The notes under the pieces: generated by a model
Seen by the model: the letters and a program-made list of their open reading frames with translations, nothing else
Databases searched by the model: none
Told to the model about the DNA's origin: nothing
Shown here: piece by piece, positions 1-8,993 of the stretch
How the letters are laid out: each line of letters starts with the position of its first letter
Position numbering within the stretch: position 1 is the first letter of the stretch
Made by a program: the position numbers and the translations under genes
NCBI GenBank assembly: GCA_900465675.1
Contig: UBJR01000011.1
Location: 62,001 to 126,000 of the forward strand
Length of the DNA: 64,000 nt
DNA from: Hyphomicrobiales bacterium
Lineage (GTDB): Bacteria; Pseudomonadota; Alphaproteobacteria; Rhizobiales; Rhizobiaceae
Direction: 5' to 3'

Positions 1-459
1 CGCGACATTGCGGTGCCGCCGCCGGTATCCTGGATGCCGCAGACCTGGGGCTGGGCCGTCCTGGCGGCGATCGCATGTGCGCTCGCTCTCGCTTGGGTCA
101 TCCTTGCAGCTCTCCGGTACCACCGAAATGCCTACCGCCGAGAGGCTATGCGGCAGCTTGATCAGATCGAAAGCAGCACCGCGAAAGCAAAGCCGGCCCT
201 TGCGCTGCGCGAAATCGCCGAACTTGTGAAGCGCACTGCCCTCGCCGCCTGGCCGCGAAAGGACGTGGCGGCGATCGATGGCGCAGACTGGGTTCAGTTT
301 CTAAGCACGTCGGGAGGTGCCGGTAAGGCGCTGAATGGCGTTCTCGACGATCTTGAATACCGGCCGGATGCGGCGCTTTCTGCCCTTGCACCGGGCACCG
401 TCGAAGATGCGGCTCTCGGCGCCCGCCGCTGGATCGAGAAACATCATGTATCAGCTTGA
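1..459 (+). CDS. DUF4381-type membrane protein (5' end outside window)
   Basis: The reading frame is open from the first base, so the gene probably starts upstream; a GTG at 13 is the first possible start inside the window. The visible part has one hydrophobic segment (about residues 12-32 from that GTG), then a charged cytoplasmic-looking region with an arginine-rich NAYRREAMRQL stretch and a conserved ALREIAELVKRTALAAWPR block. This layout is typical of DUF4381 proteins, which sit between DUF58 and vWA genes in MoxR/Bat operons. Its end overlaps the next gene by 14 bases, so the genes are probably co-translated. The role is unknown; the family assignment rests on the sequence pattern plus gene order. 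Confidence 0.75.
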   Translation, partial: RDIAVPPPVSWMPQTWGWAVLAAIACALALAWVILAALRYHRNAYRREAMRQLDQIESSTAKAKPALALREIAELVKRTALAAWPRKDVAAIDGADWVQFLSTSGGAGKALNGVLDDLEYRPDAALSALAPGTVEDAALGARRWIEKHHVSA

Positions 460-1435
460 TCTTCCCTGGCTGCTTCTTCTCCTGCCGGTACCGCTACTCG
501 TCTGGTGGCTTCTGCCGCCAAAACGCGAGACCTCGACATCGGTCCGCCTGCCCTTCTTCGACCAGGTCGCGCGGGCAGCCGGCGTGACACCGAGCGAGGG
601 TTCGGTCGTCGCGCGGCGAGGATGGGTGCAGACCGCCGTTCTCGCGCTTGCATGGTGCCTCATCGTCATCGCGCTGGCGCGCCCGCAATATGTCGAGCCC
701 CCGATCGAGAAGAAGGAGCCGCAGCGCGACATCCTGTTGGCACTCGACCTGTCGCAATCGATGGAGGCGAAAGACTTCCGCACGCCACAGGGCGCGCTCG
801 AATCCCGCATCGATGCCGTCCGCCAGGTCGTAGCCAGTTTCATCGGCAAGCGTGGCGGCGACAGGATCGGGCTGATCGCCTTCGGTGATGCGCCCTATCC
901 GCTCGCTCCGTTCACCATGGATCATGCCCTCGTCCGCACGATGGTCGAAGACCTGATGCCAGGGATCGCCGGACCGCGAACGGCGCTGGGCGACTCTCTC
1001 GGCCTTGCCATCCGCATGTTCGACAAGACCACGGTGCCGGAGAAGGTCCTGATCCTGCTGACTGACGGCAACGACACGGCAAGCAAGATGCCGCCCCTCA
1101 AAGCCGTTGAAGTGGCCAAGGCGAAGAACGTCACGATCCACACGATTGGCATCGGCGACCCTGATGCCACCGGCGAAGACAAGCTCGATCTGGCAACCCT
1201 GAAGCAGATCGCCGCCAGCAGCGGCGGCCAGTATTTCTTCGGCGGCAATCAGCAGGAACTCGCGGCCATCTACGACACGCTCGACAGCATGACGCCTGAA
1301 GATCAGAAAGTTCTGACCTGGCGGCCGCGCACCGAGCTTTTCCATTGGCCGGCCACAGCCGCAGCCGTCCTGCTCGGCGGCTACTATCTGATCTCCGGCG
1401 GCGCGGGGCTGGTCAGGCGGAGGGCGCCCGGATGA
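446..1435 (+). CDS. vWA domain membrane protein, BatA-like
   Basis: 329 residues. The ATG at 446 is chosen because it gives a normal N-terminus (MYQLDLPWLLLLLPVPLLVWW, a membrane segment); longer forms read back into DUF4381. A second membrane segment follows near residues 55-75. The von Willebrand A domain starts with the metal-ion-dependent adhesion site DLSQS (D101, S103, S105), with a later LLTDGND. A last hydrophobic segment lies near the C-terminus. This is the BatA layout (short N-terminal membrane part, periplasmic vWA domain, C-terminal anchor). Bat proteins are linked to MoxR ATPases and envelope or oxidative stress tolerance; the molecular role is not firmly known. The stop overlaps the next ATG (ATGA). 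Confidence 0.85.
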   Translation: MYQLDLPWLLLLLPVPLLVWWLLPPKRETSTSVRLPFFDQVARAAGVTPSEGSVVARRGWVQTAVLALAWCLIVIALARPQYVEPPIEKKEPQRDILLALDLSQSMEAKDFRTPQGALESRIDAVRQVVASFIGKRGGDRIGLIAFGDAPYPLAPFTMDHALVRTMVEDLMPGIAGPRTALGDSLGLAIRMFDKTTVPEKVLILLTDGNDTASKMPPLKAVEVAKAKNVTIHTIGIGDPDATGEDKLDLATLKQIAASSGGQYFFGGNQQELAAIYDTLDSMTPEDQKVLTWRPRTELFHWPATAAAVLLGGYYLISGGAGLVRRRAPG

Positions 1436-2985
1436 TCGCCGATTTCCATTTCCTGCGGCCGTGGTGGCTGCTTGCACTGGCTCTGCCCCCTGTGATCGTC
1501 TGGCTGGCACATCGCGCCGGAGACAGCAGGGCCCGCTGGAGCGACATGATTGCCCCGCACCTCCTCGACAGCCTGGTCATCGAGCCCGACCGCCGACGTC
1601 ATCTGCGGCCGGCCTGGATGATCGCGGCTCTGGCCGCGTTGACCATCCTCGCCGGTGCTGGGCCAACCTGGCATCGCGAAGCGCCTCCCTTCGTCTCGGA
1701 TTCGGCCGCCCTCGTCATCGCTGTCGATCTATCGCCGACGATGGACGCCGTCGATATCACGCCAAGCCGGCTGGAGCGCGCCAAGCTCAAGATCCACGAC
1801 ATCCTGACGGCCCGCGCCGGTGCCCGCACCGCGGTGGTCGCCTATGCCGGGACGGCGCATCTCGTCGTACCGCTGACGGAGGACCAAGCGCTCATCGAAA
1901 CCTATACCGATGCGCTGGCGACACGCATCATGCCGAAACCCGGCAAGGATACTGCCGCCGCTCTGACGCTGTCTGGCAGCCTGCTTCGCGCGGATGGCAG
2001 TCCCGGCACGATCCTGCTGATGACCGACGGCATAGAAGAGACGGCTGCCGGCGCTGCCGGGAAGACCGGCAGCGCCCTGATCGCCCTTGGCATCGGCACC
2101 GCCGAAGGCGGTCTGGTCAAGCAGGCGGACGGCAGCTTCCTCACCGCAGTGAGCGGAAGCCGGGTCGTCGCCAAGCTCGACCTCGAGGCGCTCAAGGCGT
2201 TTGGAAGTGCATCTGGCGCATCTGTCGCCACTCTCACCGACGACGATGCCGATGTCCGGTGGGTTGGCCAGCATATTCGCACCAGCTTTGCGCAGCAGTC
2301 CGCCAGTGAGGGTGATCGCTGGCATGATATGGGCTGGTGGCTGTTGCCGCCTGCAGCCCTGCTGCTCGCCCTCTCCTTCCGGCGCGGATGGGTCGTGAAG
2401 GTCGCCGTGATGCTCGCCTTGCTGAAGCTTGCAGCGCCCGCGAGCGCGGAAGCGGCAGGTCTTGCAGATATGTGGCTGACGTCTGATCAGCAGGGCCAGC
2501 TCGCGTTCGAACGCGGCGACTTCGCGTCGGCATCGGCACATTTCCAGGACCCCATGTGGAAGGGTACGGCCCTCTACCGCGCCGGACGGTTCCAGGATGC
2601 GGTCGATGCCTTTGCTTCTGACGGCAGCGCCGCTAGCTGGTTCAATCAGGGAAATGCGCTGCTGCATCTCGGCAAGCTGGAGGAGGCGGTCGCCGCCTAC
2701 GGCAAGGCGCTTGAAAAGCGGCCCAATTGGCCGGAAGCGGATGCCGATCTGGCCATCGCTCGACGGCTGCTCAAGCTGAAGCAGGACGAACAGGCTGACC
2801 AGCCGCAGGATCCCAGCGAGAAGCCGGATAGCGTCCAGTTCGACGACAAGGGCAAACAGGGCAAGGCCGGGACCGTCGCTGTAGCCGAACAGACTTCGGA
2901 AATGTGGATGAAGAACATCGAGGTCAGCCCTGCAGACCTGATGGCCCGGAAATTTGCAATGGAGCTTCAGGAGAAGAAGCCGTGA
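1432..2985 (+). CDS. vWA-TPR fusion membrane protein, BatB/BatC-like
   Basis: 517 residues starting at the ATG overlapping the previous stop. Two N-terminal membrane segments (about 10-27 and 58-75) precede a vWA domain with DLSPT at D99/S101/T103 and a LLMTDGIEE strand. Hydrophobic segments near residues 300-345 follow. The C-terminal third is alanine-rich with TPR-like helices (GTALYRAGRFQDAVDAF, then NQGNALLHLGKLEEAVAAY) and ends in a charged low-complexity tail. In many bacteria the vWA part (BatB) and the TPR part (BatC) are separate genes; here they are fused, as is common in Rhizobiales. Presumed partner of the neighbouring vWA and BatD-like proteins. Confidence 0.85.
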   Translation: MIADFHFLRPWWLLALALPPVIVWLAHRAGDSRARWSDMIAPHLLDSLVIEPDRRRHLRPAWMIAALAALTILAGAGPTWHREAPPFVSDSAALVIAVDLSPTMDAVDITPSRLERAKLKIHDILTARAGARTAVVAYAGTAHLVVPLTEDQALIETYTDALATRIMPKPGKDTAAALTLSGSLLRADGSPGTILLMTDGIEETAAGAAGKTGSALIALGIGTAEGGLVKQADGSFLTAVSGSRVVAKLDLEALKAFGSASGASVATLTDDDADVRWVGQHIRTSFAQQSASEGDRWHDMGWWLLPPAALLLALSFRRGWVVKVAVMLALLKLAAPASAEAAGLADMWLTSDQQGQLAFERGDFASASAHFQDPMWKGTALYRAGRFQDAVDAFASDGSAASWFNQGNALLHLGKLEEAVAAYGKALEKRPNWPEADADLAIARRLLKLKQDEQADQPQDPSEKPDSVQFDDKGKQGKAGTVAVAEQTSEMWMKNIEVSPADLMARKFAMELQEKKP

Positions 2986-4307
2986 GATACCTTTGGCTCA
3001 TCATGCTGATGCTCTGCCCGCTGCAGGCATTCGCAGCCGGGCCTTATGCCAGGGCCTCCGTGGAGGATGACGGCAAGATCGTACCCGGGCAGCAGGTCTA
3101 TGTGACGGTGGATGTCTTCGTGCCCGATTTCTTCACCTCGCCACCGCAATTCCCGCTGTTCGGCATTCCGGATGCCCTTGTCACATTGCCCGGCGAGCGG
3201 TCTCAACACCTGACCGAGACGGCCGACGGAATTCAGTATGCTGGCATTCGCACGCGCTATGCCATCGTTCCGGAGGTGCCGGGCACTTATGCAGTGCCCG
3301 CAATCGATATCGAGCTCGGCTACGCGGTCGATGGGAAACCGCTTCGCGTAACGGTGCAAACCAATCCGCTGAGTTTCGAGACCCACGGGAACGCGACCGC
3401 GGGAGCAGGTTTTGCCGCCCGGGGCCTGACGATCGCGCAGGCCTTTGACCGGGATCCTGCGGCGCTGAAGGCGGGTGATGCCCTGACGCGCACGATCACC
3501 ATTACCGCCGGGGATACCCAGGCCATCATGATCCCGCCGGTCGAGGCCGGTGCCGCTCCTGGGCTGACTCAATATGCGAAACCGGCGAAGACGGAAGACG
3601 GCATTGCGATCGGCCGCGATACCGCAAGCCGGAGGACCGAAACCCTCGTCTACACGACTACGGCCGAGGGCCGGTTCGCGATACCTCCGATCGACTATTC
3701 CTGGTTCGATCTGGACAGTGGCGGGATAACGGTCGCTCGTCTGCCTTCGACTACAGTCCTTGTCGCAGCAGCGCCTGCGAGGACCGGGATTGCGCCCGAC
3801 GTGCAGGCACCGAGGATGGCTGCTCCCTTCGAACAGCGGCAGCATCTGATGCTTGTTATCCTGCTTGGGCTGGCCGCTGGAGCCGCAGCATGGGCAATGC
3901 GACGCCTGCCGCGCGCGCTCGTGCGATATCTGTCGGCTGCCGAACTGCGGTTCAAGACATCGCGCCGCTACCTGCTGCGCGGTCTGCAAAAATCCATCCT
4001 GTCCGCAGACCCCGCCGGGGTCTATGCCGCCCTTCAGGCATGGAGCCGTGAGGAAGGCTTTCGCACGTTGCATGATTGGGCGGCAAGCGGTCATCCCGAT
4101 CTGGCAGATGAGGTCACCGGTCTTGAGAGCACGCTTTATGGAGGCCGCAGCAGCGCGTTCGACCGGCAGCGGCTGGCGCGGCTCGTGACATCGGCCGGCG
4201 ATCACCGGGCGGGCACACACCCACGGATGGCATTGCCCGCGCTCAACCCGGGCGCGGACACCCTGGCAGCACCGCAAAGGTCAGCATTTACGCTGCACCG
4301 GACGTAA
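2982..4307 (+). CDS. BatD-like protein
   Basis: 441 residues. The start is the GTG at 2982, which overlaps the upstream TGA and leads directly into a signal peptide (RYLWLIMLMLCPLQAFA, then AAG). The first 280 residues form beta-rich repeats resembling the BatD immunoglobulin-like fold (YVTVDVFVPDFFTSPPQFP; later LTRTITITAG). One membrane segment follows (about residues 288-308, LMLVILLGLAAGAAAWAM), then a helical cytoplasmic tail. Last gene of the Bat-type operon. The stop codon lies inside the TTTAC-rich regulatory region of the next transcription unit, so the operon probably ends here. No classical terminator is visible. Confidence 0.8.
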   Translation: MRYLWLIMLMLCPLQAFAAGPYARASVEDDGKIVPGQQVYVTVDVFVPDFFTSPPQFPLFGIPDALVTLPGERSQHLTETADGIQYAGIRTRYAIVPEVPGTYAVPAIDIELGYAVDGKPLRVTVQTNPLSFETHGNATAGAGFAARGLTIAQAFDRDPAALKAGDALTRTITITAGDTQAIMIPPVEAGAAPGLTQYAKPAKTEDGIAIGRDTASRRTETLVYTTTAEGRFAIPPIDYSWFDLDSGGITVARLPSTTVLVAAAPARTGIAPDVQAPRMAAPFEQRQHLMLVILLGLAAGAAAWAMRRLPRALVRYLSAAELRFKTSRRYLLRGLQKSILSADPAGVYAALQAWSREEGFRTLHDWAASGHPDLADEVTGLESTLYGGRSSAFDRQRLARLVTSAGDHRAGTHPRMALPALNPGADTLAAPQRSAFTLHRT

Positions 4308-4340
4308 ATGCGGCGGCATTTACCGTTGCGTACTTACGCC
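4284..4340 (+). promoter_or_regulatory. TTTAC palindrome cluster upstream of FGE gene
   Basis: GCATTTACG (4284-4292), CGTAAATGC (4303-4311) and GCATTTAC (4316-4323) form nested perfect inverted repeats. They are followed by CGTACTT (4329-4335), giving the element TTTAC-N5-CGTACTT at 4319-4335. The same element occurs twice more at 8994-9073. Its 3' end is 52 bases before the preferred FGE start codon. It is probably an operator or promoter; the regulator is unknown. Confidence 0.5.
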
Positions 4341-4387
4341 GGGCCAAGCCGCGCGCAAACATGCAGCCAATGAAAGCGGAGGCGATG

Positions 4388-5341
4388 ATGGCTTTGGCAT
4401 TCGACGGCCTTGCGGCACCAGAGGGCATGACCTGGATTCCCGGCGGAACCTTCACCATGGGTTCCAACGACCACTATCCCGAGGAGGCACCCGCGCACCC
4501 GGTCAGGGTCGATGGTTTCTGGATCGACGACACACCGGTGACGAACCGGAAGTTCATGGCATTCGTCAGGGCGACGGGCCATGTGACGATGGCCGAGAAA
4601 GCACCTGATCCAAAGGATTATCCGGGCGCCCTTCCGGAGATGCTGCGGCCCGGCTCGCTGCTTTTTGTTCAGCCGAAAGGCGTTAGTGGTCCCGATATCT
4701 CGCAGTGGTGGACGTTCAAGTTCGGCGCCGACTGGCGGCGTCCGCTCGGCGGGCTCAGCGATCTGCGCGGCAAGCTAGATCACCCCGTTGTCCACGTCTC
4801 CTGGTCTGATGCCAAGGCCTATGCGGACTGGGCCGGGCTCGACCTGCCGACAGAGGCAGAATGGGAATTTGCCGCGCGCGGCGGCCTCGACGACGTGGAA
4901 TTTGCCTGGGGCGACGAGCTGATGCCCGGCGGAAAACCAATGGCCAACACCTGGCAGGGAACGTTTCCGACGCAATCGAACAAGCGGAAGGGCGAGGAGC
5001 GGACCTCGCGCGTGCGGTCCTTTCCGGCAAACGGCTACGGCGTTTACGACATGATCGGCAATGTCTGGGAATGGACTGCAGATTACTGGAGCACACGGCA
5101 TCCGGAGCCCGCTGCCAAGACCTGCTGCATTCCGAAGAACCCGAGGGGCGGCGAGGCCGAGGCAAGCTATGACCCGCGGCTTCCGGCAATCCGCATAGCC
5201 CGGCGAGTCCTCAAGGGCGGGTCGCATCTCTGCGCGCCAAACTACTGCCGGCGCTACCGGCCCGCGGCCCGCCATGCCGAACCCGAGGATACGTCCACCA
5301 GCCATGTCGGCTTTCGCTGCATCAAGAGAGTTCACATGTGA
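4388..5341 (+). CDS. Formylglycine-generating enzyme (SUMF1/FGE family)
   Basis: 317 residues from ATG 4388, which follows GGAGG (4378-4382) by five bases; ATGs at 4361 and 4385 are in frame but worse placed. The family converts the cysteine of a CxPxR motif in sulfatases to formylglycine. Visible marks are MTWIPGGTFTMGS at the N-terminus, PVVHVSWSDAKAYADWAGL, LPTEAEWEFAARGG, IGNVWEWTADYW and GFRC at the C-terminus. Both cysteines of the active site are present with canonical spacing (C282-x4-C287, followed by RRYR), which separates true FGEs from inactive relatives. No signal peptide, so cytoplasmic. No sulfatase gene lies in the window; the partner may be elsewhere. Probably co-transcribed with the HAD phosphatase downstream. 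Confidence 0.88.
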   Translation: MALAFDGLAAPEGMTWIPGGTFTMGSNDHYPEEAPAHPVRVDGFWIDDTPVTNRKFMAFVRATGHVTMAEKAPDPKDYPGALPEMLRPGSLLFVQPKGVSGPDISQWWTFKFGADWRRPLGGLSDLRGKLDHPVVHVSWSDAKAYADWAGLDLPTEAEWEFAARGGLDDVEFAWGDELMPGGKPMANTWQGTFPTQSNKRKGEERTSRVRSFPANGYGVYDMIGNVWEWTADYWSTRHPEPAAKTCCIPKNPRGGEAEASYDPRLPAIRIARRVLKGGSHLCAPNYCRRYRPAARHAEPEDTSTSHVGFRCIKRVHM

Positions 5342-5352
5342 GGAGAAGCCGC

Positions 5353-6363
5353 ATGAGCCGCACGCGTCACGCCGATACCACCCTCTTTTCCCTGCTAGCC
5401 GCATTCATTCTGACGATCGCCGGCGTTCTGCCTGTTTTCGCGCAGGAGCCACTTGCCTCATGGAATGATACGGCAGCCAAGAACCGCATCATGAGTTTCG
5501 TGAAGGCAACGGTGACGGAAGGCGGCGATGGCTACGTCGCGCCGGATGACCGCATCGCGGTGTTCGACAATGACGGCACGCTATGGTCTGAGCAGCCCTA
5601 TTATATCCAGCTCGGCTTTGCGCTCGACCGCGTGAAGACCCTCGCGCCGCAGCACCCCGAATGGAAAACCAAGGAACCCTTCAAGAGCGTGCTCGATGGC
5701 GATTTGAAAGGCATCGCTAAAGGCGGCGAACTCGGCCTCGTCGAGCTTGTGATGGCAACGCATGCCGGCATGACGACAGATCAGTTCAACAAGATCGTTA
5801 CCGACTGGTTTGCGACCGCGAAGCACCCGAAAACCGGCAAGCTCTATACCGATATGACCTTCCTGCCGATGCGCGAACTTTTGGACTACCTGCGCAGCAA
5901 TGGTTTTACGACCTACATCGTCTCGGGCGGCGGGGTCGAATTCATGCGGCCGGTCACGGAGAAGCTCTATGGCATACCGCCACAGCAGGTGGTCGGCAGC
6001 ACCATCTCCACGGAATATGCGATCGTCGGCGACGTGCCTGTCCTCAAGCGGCTTCCGAAGATCGATTTTGTCGATGACGGCGCGGGCAAGCCGGCCGGCA
6101 TCAACAAGTTCATCGGCCGCAAGCCAATCTTCGTTGCAGGCAATTCGGATGGCGACTACGAGATGATGCGCTGGACGACCGCTGCCAAAGGCCCGGGCTT
6201 CGCGATGATCGTCCACCACACCGACGCCGACCGCGAATATGCCTATGACCGGCAATCACCCTTCGGCAAGCTGGACAAGGCGCTCGATGAGGCAGAGCGG
6301 CGCAACTGGCTCGTCGTCGATATGAAAGCCGATTGGAAGACAGTCTTTAGATCCGCACCTTAA
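5353..6363 (+). CDS. Secreted HAD-superfamily phosphatase
   Basis: 336 residues. ATG 5353 is preceded by AGGAGA (5341-5346), which sits on the FGE stop, so translation is probably coupled; a GTG at 5338 is in frame but lacks a site. A signal peptide (LLAAFILTIAGVLPVFAQ) points to the periplasm. Motif I is FDNDGT with the catalytic D72 and D74; YIVSGGG is motif II; later AGNSDGDYEMM is motif IV. It resembles HAD-IB/acid-phosphatase-like hydrolases found beside sulfatase and FGE genes. The substrate is unknown. A hairpin terminator follows. Confidence 0.82.
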   Translation: MSRTRHADTTLFSLLAAFILTIAGVLPVFAQEPLASWNDTAAKNRIMSFVKATVTEGGDGYVAPDDRIAVFDNDGTLWSEQPYYIQLGFALDRVKTLAPQHPEWKTKEPFKSVLDGDLKGIAKGGELGLVELVMATHAGMTTDQFNKIVTDWFATAKHPKTGKLYTDMTFLPMRELLDYLRSNGFTTYIVSGGGVEFMRPVTEKLYGIPPQQVVGSTISTEYAIVGDVPVLKRLPKIDFVDDGAGKPAGINKFIGRKPIFVAGNSDGDYEMMRWTTAAKGPGFAMIVHHTDADREYAYDRQSPFGKLDKALDEAERRNWLVVDMKADWKTVFRSAP

Positions 6364-6368
6364 CAATC

Positions 6369-6411
6369 CGATTGGCCATGCCTTTGCTGTGTGGCCAATC
6401 GCCGAATTTTG
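6369..6411 (+). terminator. Probable terminator after HAD gene
   Basis: A perfect 10-bp stem (CGATTGGCCA at 6369-6378 with TGGCCAATCG at 6392-6401) and 13-base loop, followed by GCCGAATTTT. The T run is short and offset, so efficiency is uncertain. Confidence 0.5.
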
Positions 6412-6476
6412 ATCCGGCGACTAATCCGAGTGCTGCATCCTCTCGTAAAGCTTGCTCAGCCGGAGAGGACGAGCCC

Positions 6477-6740
6477 ATGTACAACGCTCCCTGGAAACAG
6501 CCGATCGCGATCGAGATGCCGCGGCCACATGGCCTGCAGGTCGTGCGGACCACGCAAGAAGCCGCCGACTGCCTGATCGACAAATGGCCGGAACCGGATT
6601 TCGGGCCGGAGCGCGACGAAGCCTTGCGCCTCTGTCTGGAAGTCTACGAAAATGGCGAGGAGCCGGAGAAGGCGCGAGATGCGTTTCTACGCGCAGCGCA
6701 TGCAGCCGATCTTTTCGTTCATGAACGTGTGTCCAGCTAG
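6477..6740 (+). CDS. DUF982 domain protein
   Basis: 87 residues from ATG 6477, preceded by a purine-rich GGAGAGGA site. The sequence follows the DUF982 pattern: W near the start (APWKQPIAIEM), TTQEAADCLIDKWP, then a helical half with EALRLCLEVYENGEEPEKARDAFLRAAHAADL. DUF982 proteins are short, present in many copies in Rhizobiaceae, and have no settled function. No membrane segment or signal peptide. Convergent with the TPR protein gene (26 bases between stops). Confidence 0.8.
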   Translation: MYNAPWKQPIAIEMPRPHGLQVVRTTQEAADCLIDKWPEPDFGPERDEALRLCLEVYENGEEPEKARDAFLRAAHAADLFVHERVSS

Positions 6741-6765
6741 CGAACGGCAATGCCGATGGCCCTGC

Positions 6766-8505
6766 TTAGGGCTTGGCGACACTCGCCACGGCATTCGGAT
6801 CGACATCGGCGCCCGCCTTCACGAGACCGGCCTCAAGTTCCGCTGCAATGTCCGGTGGAAGGCGCCAGACGGCAACCCTGTCAGCGAAGTTCCGCTCGAA
6901 ATCAGGATCCTTCCCCCTGATCTCCGCCATGCGCTCGCGAGCCTCCGGTGACTGAAGCTGGCCGAGGGCAGCGGTCCGGAGCGCTGAGACCAGGAAGTCG
7001 GTGCAGTTGATCTGCTCGGACAAAAGCGACGCCTCCGAATAGCGCCCGGTCTTGTAGGCATCGAGCGCCAGCACCAGGGTGGCGTCGCGCGGGGCTGCAT
7101 CGACGCCGTGGCTGGCATCATGCGCCATCGCCACACCTGCGTCCTTGAAACCCGAGAGATAGAGGACAAGCGCCAGCTTTGCCGCCGCATCGCCATTGTT
7201 CGGGTTGAGCTCCACCGCACGGTTTCCGGCCCGGACGGCCGCCTCGGTCCGGCCCGCGGCGAACTGCGCCGTCATCAGAGCCACCTGCGCCCTGTCCGAT
7301 AGCGGCGCCGAGGAGACTGCACCCTTCGCCAGCTCCAGCGCGCGCAATCGGACGGACGGGTCGGACGCGGCACCCCTGCCTGCAAGCAGAATCCGCGCCA
7401 GCAGCGCTGTCGCATCCGGGTCGGCGGGAGCTGCAGACAGGCTGCTTTCCAGGCAGTCACGGCTGCGCAACACGCGGTCTGCGCCGCCTTCATCAAGCGC
7501 ATATTCCGCCCGCAGCACGCAGGCATTGCCAAGGGCATCATCGGGCGTTTCATGGATTTCGATATTGTTGATCACGCCGCGCGTTGCCGCAAAACGCTGC
7601 GCCAGCGCGCCCGCCATCTCCTCTCGGACGGCAGCCGGGCTCTTGCCGCTGATATCCACCCGTTCGAGGCCGGAGCGGAGCAGGTCGCCCGTGGCGCTGT
7701 CGGCGATCTGCCACCAGACGCTGCGATCATCCGCATCGCCGTAATACTTGATGTCGATCTCGTAATTCCGGCCGGCGCGGCCCGCCGACCGCACGTCGGA
7801 ATAGCTGGCTTTGGCGACGGTCAGCGTCGTAAACTGGGTCAGCGCGGTCATCAGCGTGTCGCGCGTCTGGCTGGCCTCGCCCTGCATGCGGCCTTCGGCG
7901 GCCTCCATCAGGATATAGACGGTCGGCTTTGCCGTCATCGCAGGCTGCCCGGCCAGCAGCTCGAAGCTCGCCGCACCACCAAGCGCCGCGACAATTACCG
8001 CGACAGCTGCGGCTCCTCCGAGACGCACCGACCTGCGGGAGCGTACTGCCTGCACCATAGCCTCGGAAATCGTCGCCGCCGGTTCACTTTCGCCGGCTGG
8101 CTCGAACCCCGGATGCAGCTCGTCATCCGGCTCGTGCGGCACGAGTGTCGCCGGGAAAAGGGCAATATACATGCCCTTTGGAATATGGATCGTGGCGCCA
8201 CTGGCGGTGCCGAAGGCCTGATAATAGGCGTCGAGCGCCGATCTCAGACGGCTGATCTCGATGCGCACAATCGGATCGGTCGAGGCGTCGAAACCGCTCG
8301 GCCGCCCTAGAACGTCAAGCGCCACCGAATAGGCCTTGACCCCTTCGTCGCAATCGTTGAAGCGGCGCTCCGCCAGATATCTGAGAATGTCTTTCTGACG
8401 CTCGGTGACCCGGAAGCGCTGGTCGGCGAGCAGACGCTCGAGTTCGACCTTTGCTTCGTCCTTGGAAACCTCGCAAGCCTTCAAGTCGTGTACTTCAGCA
8501 TTCAT
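6766..8505 (-). CDS. Membrane-anchored TPR protein with winged-helix-like N-terminal domain
   Basis: 579 residues. ATG 8505 is chosen over GTG 8520 because GAGGGG lies five bases upstream of the ATG. Residues 1-115 form a basic helical domain (RVTERQKDILRYLAERRF, FDASTDPIVRIEISRLRSAL, IHIPKGMYIALF), found at the N-terminus of many rhizobial adenylate-cyclase-like and TPR proteins and likely DNA-binding. A single membrane segment follows (about residues 163-188, VRLGGAAAVAVIVAALGGA). The periplasmic part ends in TPR-like repeats. The architecture suggests a one-component, membrane-integrated regulator (ToxR/CadC-like), but no target is proven. It lies between two operons sharing a TTTAC element, making it a candidate regulator of them. 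Confidence 0.65.
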   Translation of the reverse strand: MNAEVHDLKACEVSKDEAKVELERLLADQRFRVTERQKDILRYLAERRFNDCDEGVKAYSVALDVLGRPSGFDASTDPIVRIEISRLRSALDAYYQAFGTASGATIHIPKGMYIALFPATLVPHEPDDELHPGFEPAGESEPAATISEAMVQAVRSRRSVRLGGAAAVAVIVAALGGAASFELLAGQPAMTAKPTVYILMEAAEGRMQGEASQTRDTLMTALTQFTTLTVAKASYSDVRSAGRAGRNYEIDIKYYGDADDRSVWWQIADSATGDLLRSGLERVDISGKSPAAVREEMAGALAQRFAATRGVINNIEIHETPDDALGNACVLRAEYALDEGGADRVLRSRDCLESSLSAAPADPDATALLARILLAGRGAASDPSVRLRALELAKGAVSSAPLSDRAQVALMTAQFAAGRTEAAVRAGNRAVELNPNNGDAAAKLALVLYLSGFKDAGVAMAHDASHGVDAAPRDATLVLALDAYKTGRYSEASLLSEQINCTDFLVSALRTAALGQLQSPEARERMAEIRGKDPDFERNFADRVAVWRLPPDIAAELEAGLVKAGADVDPNAVASVAKP

Positions 8506-8632
8506 GGCAGCCCCTCGCACACCTTGTCAAAGCTAAAGTAGAACAGAGTAATTTATCGCCGAGATGGCAAGAAGTTGCAAGGCCGAACGCTAATGAAACC
8601 GAAACTTGATCGATTTTGACGCGAACCCTGTG

Positions 8633-8932
8633 TCAGTCCGACACGCCGGAAGGGTGCCCGAGAACATAATGGATCACATCGGATTCGATCTCAGCGCACA
8701 CGGTTTCGTATTCTTCCCGGAGGGGACATTGCGATCGGGGCCGGTCTTTCGACATCCGTTCCAGGGTGAGGCTGGCCTCTTCGTAGGCCTCGAACAGGTC
8801 GGTGATGGACGGTGACGTCGCAGCGAGAATCTGGAGCCTTCCGCGCATCGCAGGCAGCTTCAGCATCAGCCGCCACAGACCCCTCTGGGCGGTTCCGGAA
8901 CCGTTGACGCCGGTGCCGCTGCTCTTGTCCAT
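8633..8932 (-). CDS. Small hypothetical protein
   Basis: 99 residues from ATG 8932 (GTG 8935 and ATG 8956 also possible; a GGAGG lies about 9-12 bases upstream). Helical, without signal peptide or membrane segment. The block LQILAATSPSITDLFEAYEE and the later CAEIESDVIHYVL look like a conserved small rhizobial protein, but I cannot name a function. It is transcribed away from the MscS operon across the palindromic region 8994-9073, so the two may share a control region. It could be co-transcribed with the downstream TPR gene (127-base gap). Confidence 0.55.
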   Translation of the reverse strand: MDKSSGTGVNGSGTAQRGLWRLMLKLPAMRGRLQILAATSPSITDLFEAYEEASLTLERMSKDRPRSQCPLREEYETVCAEIESDVIHYVLGHPSGVSD

Positions 8933-8993
8933 CACACCATCCAGCCTCCGGGCCAACCTTGACGGGAGGATTATGCGCCGTCTGAGAAGCCGG

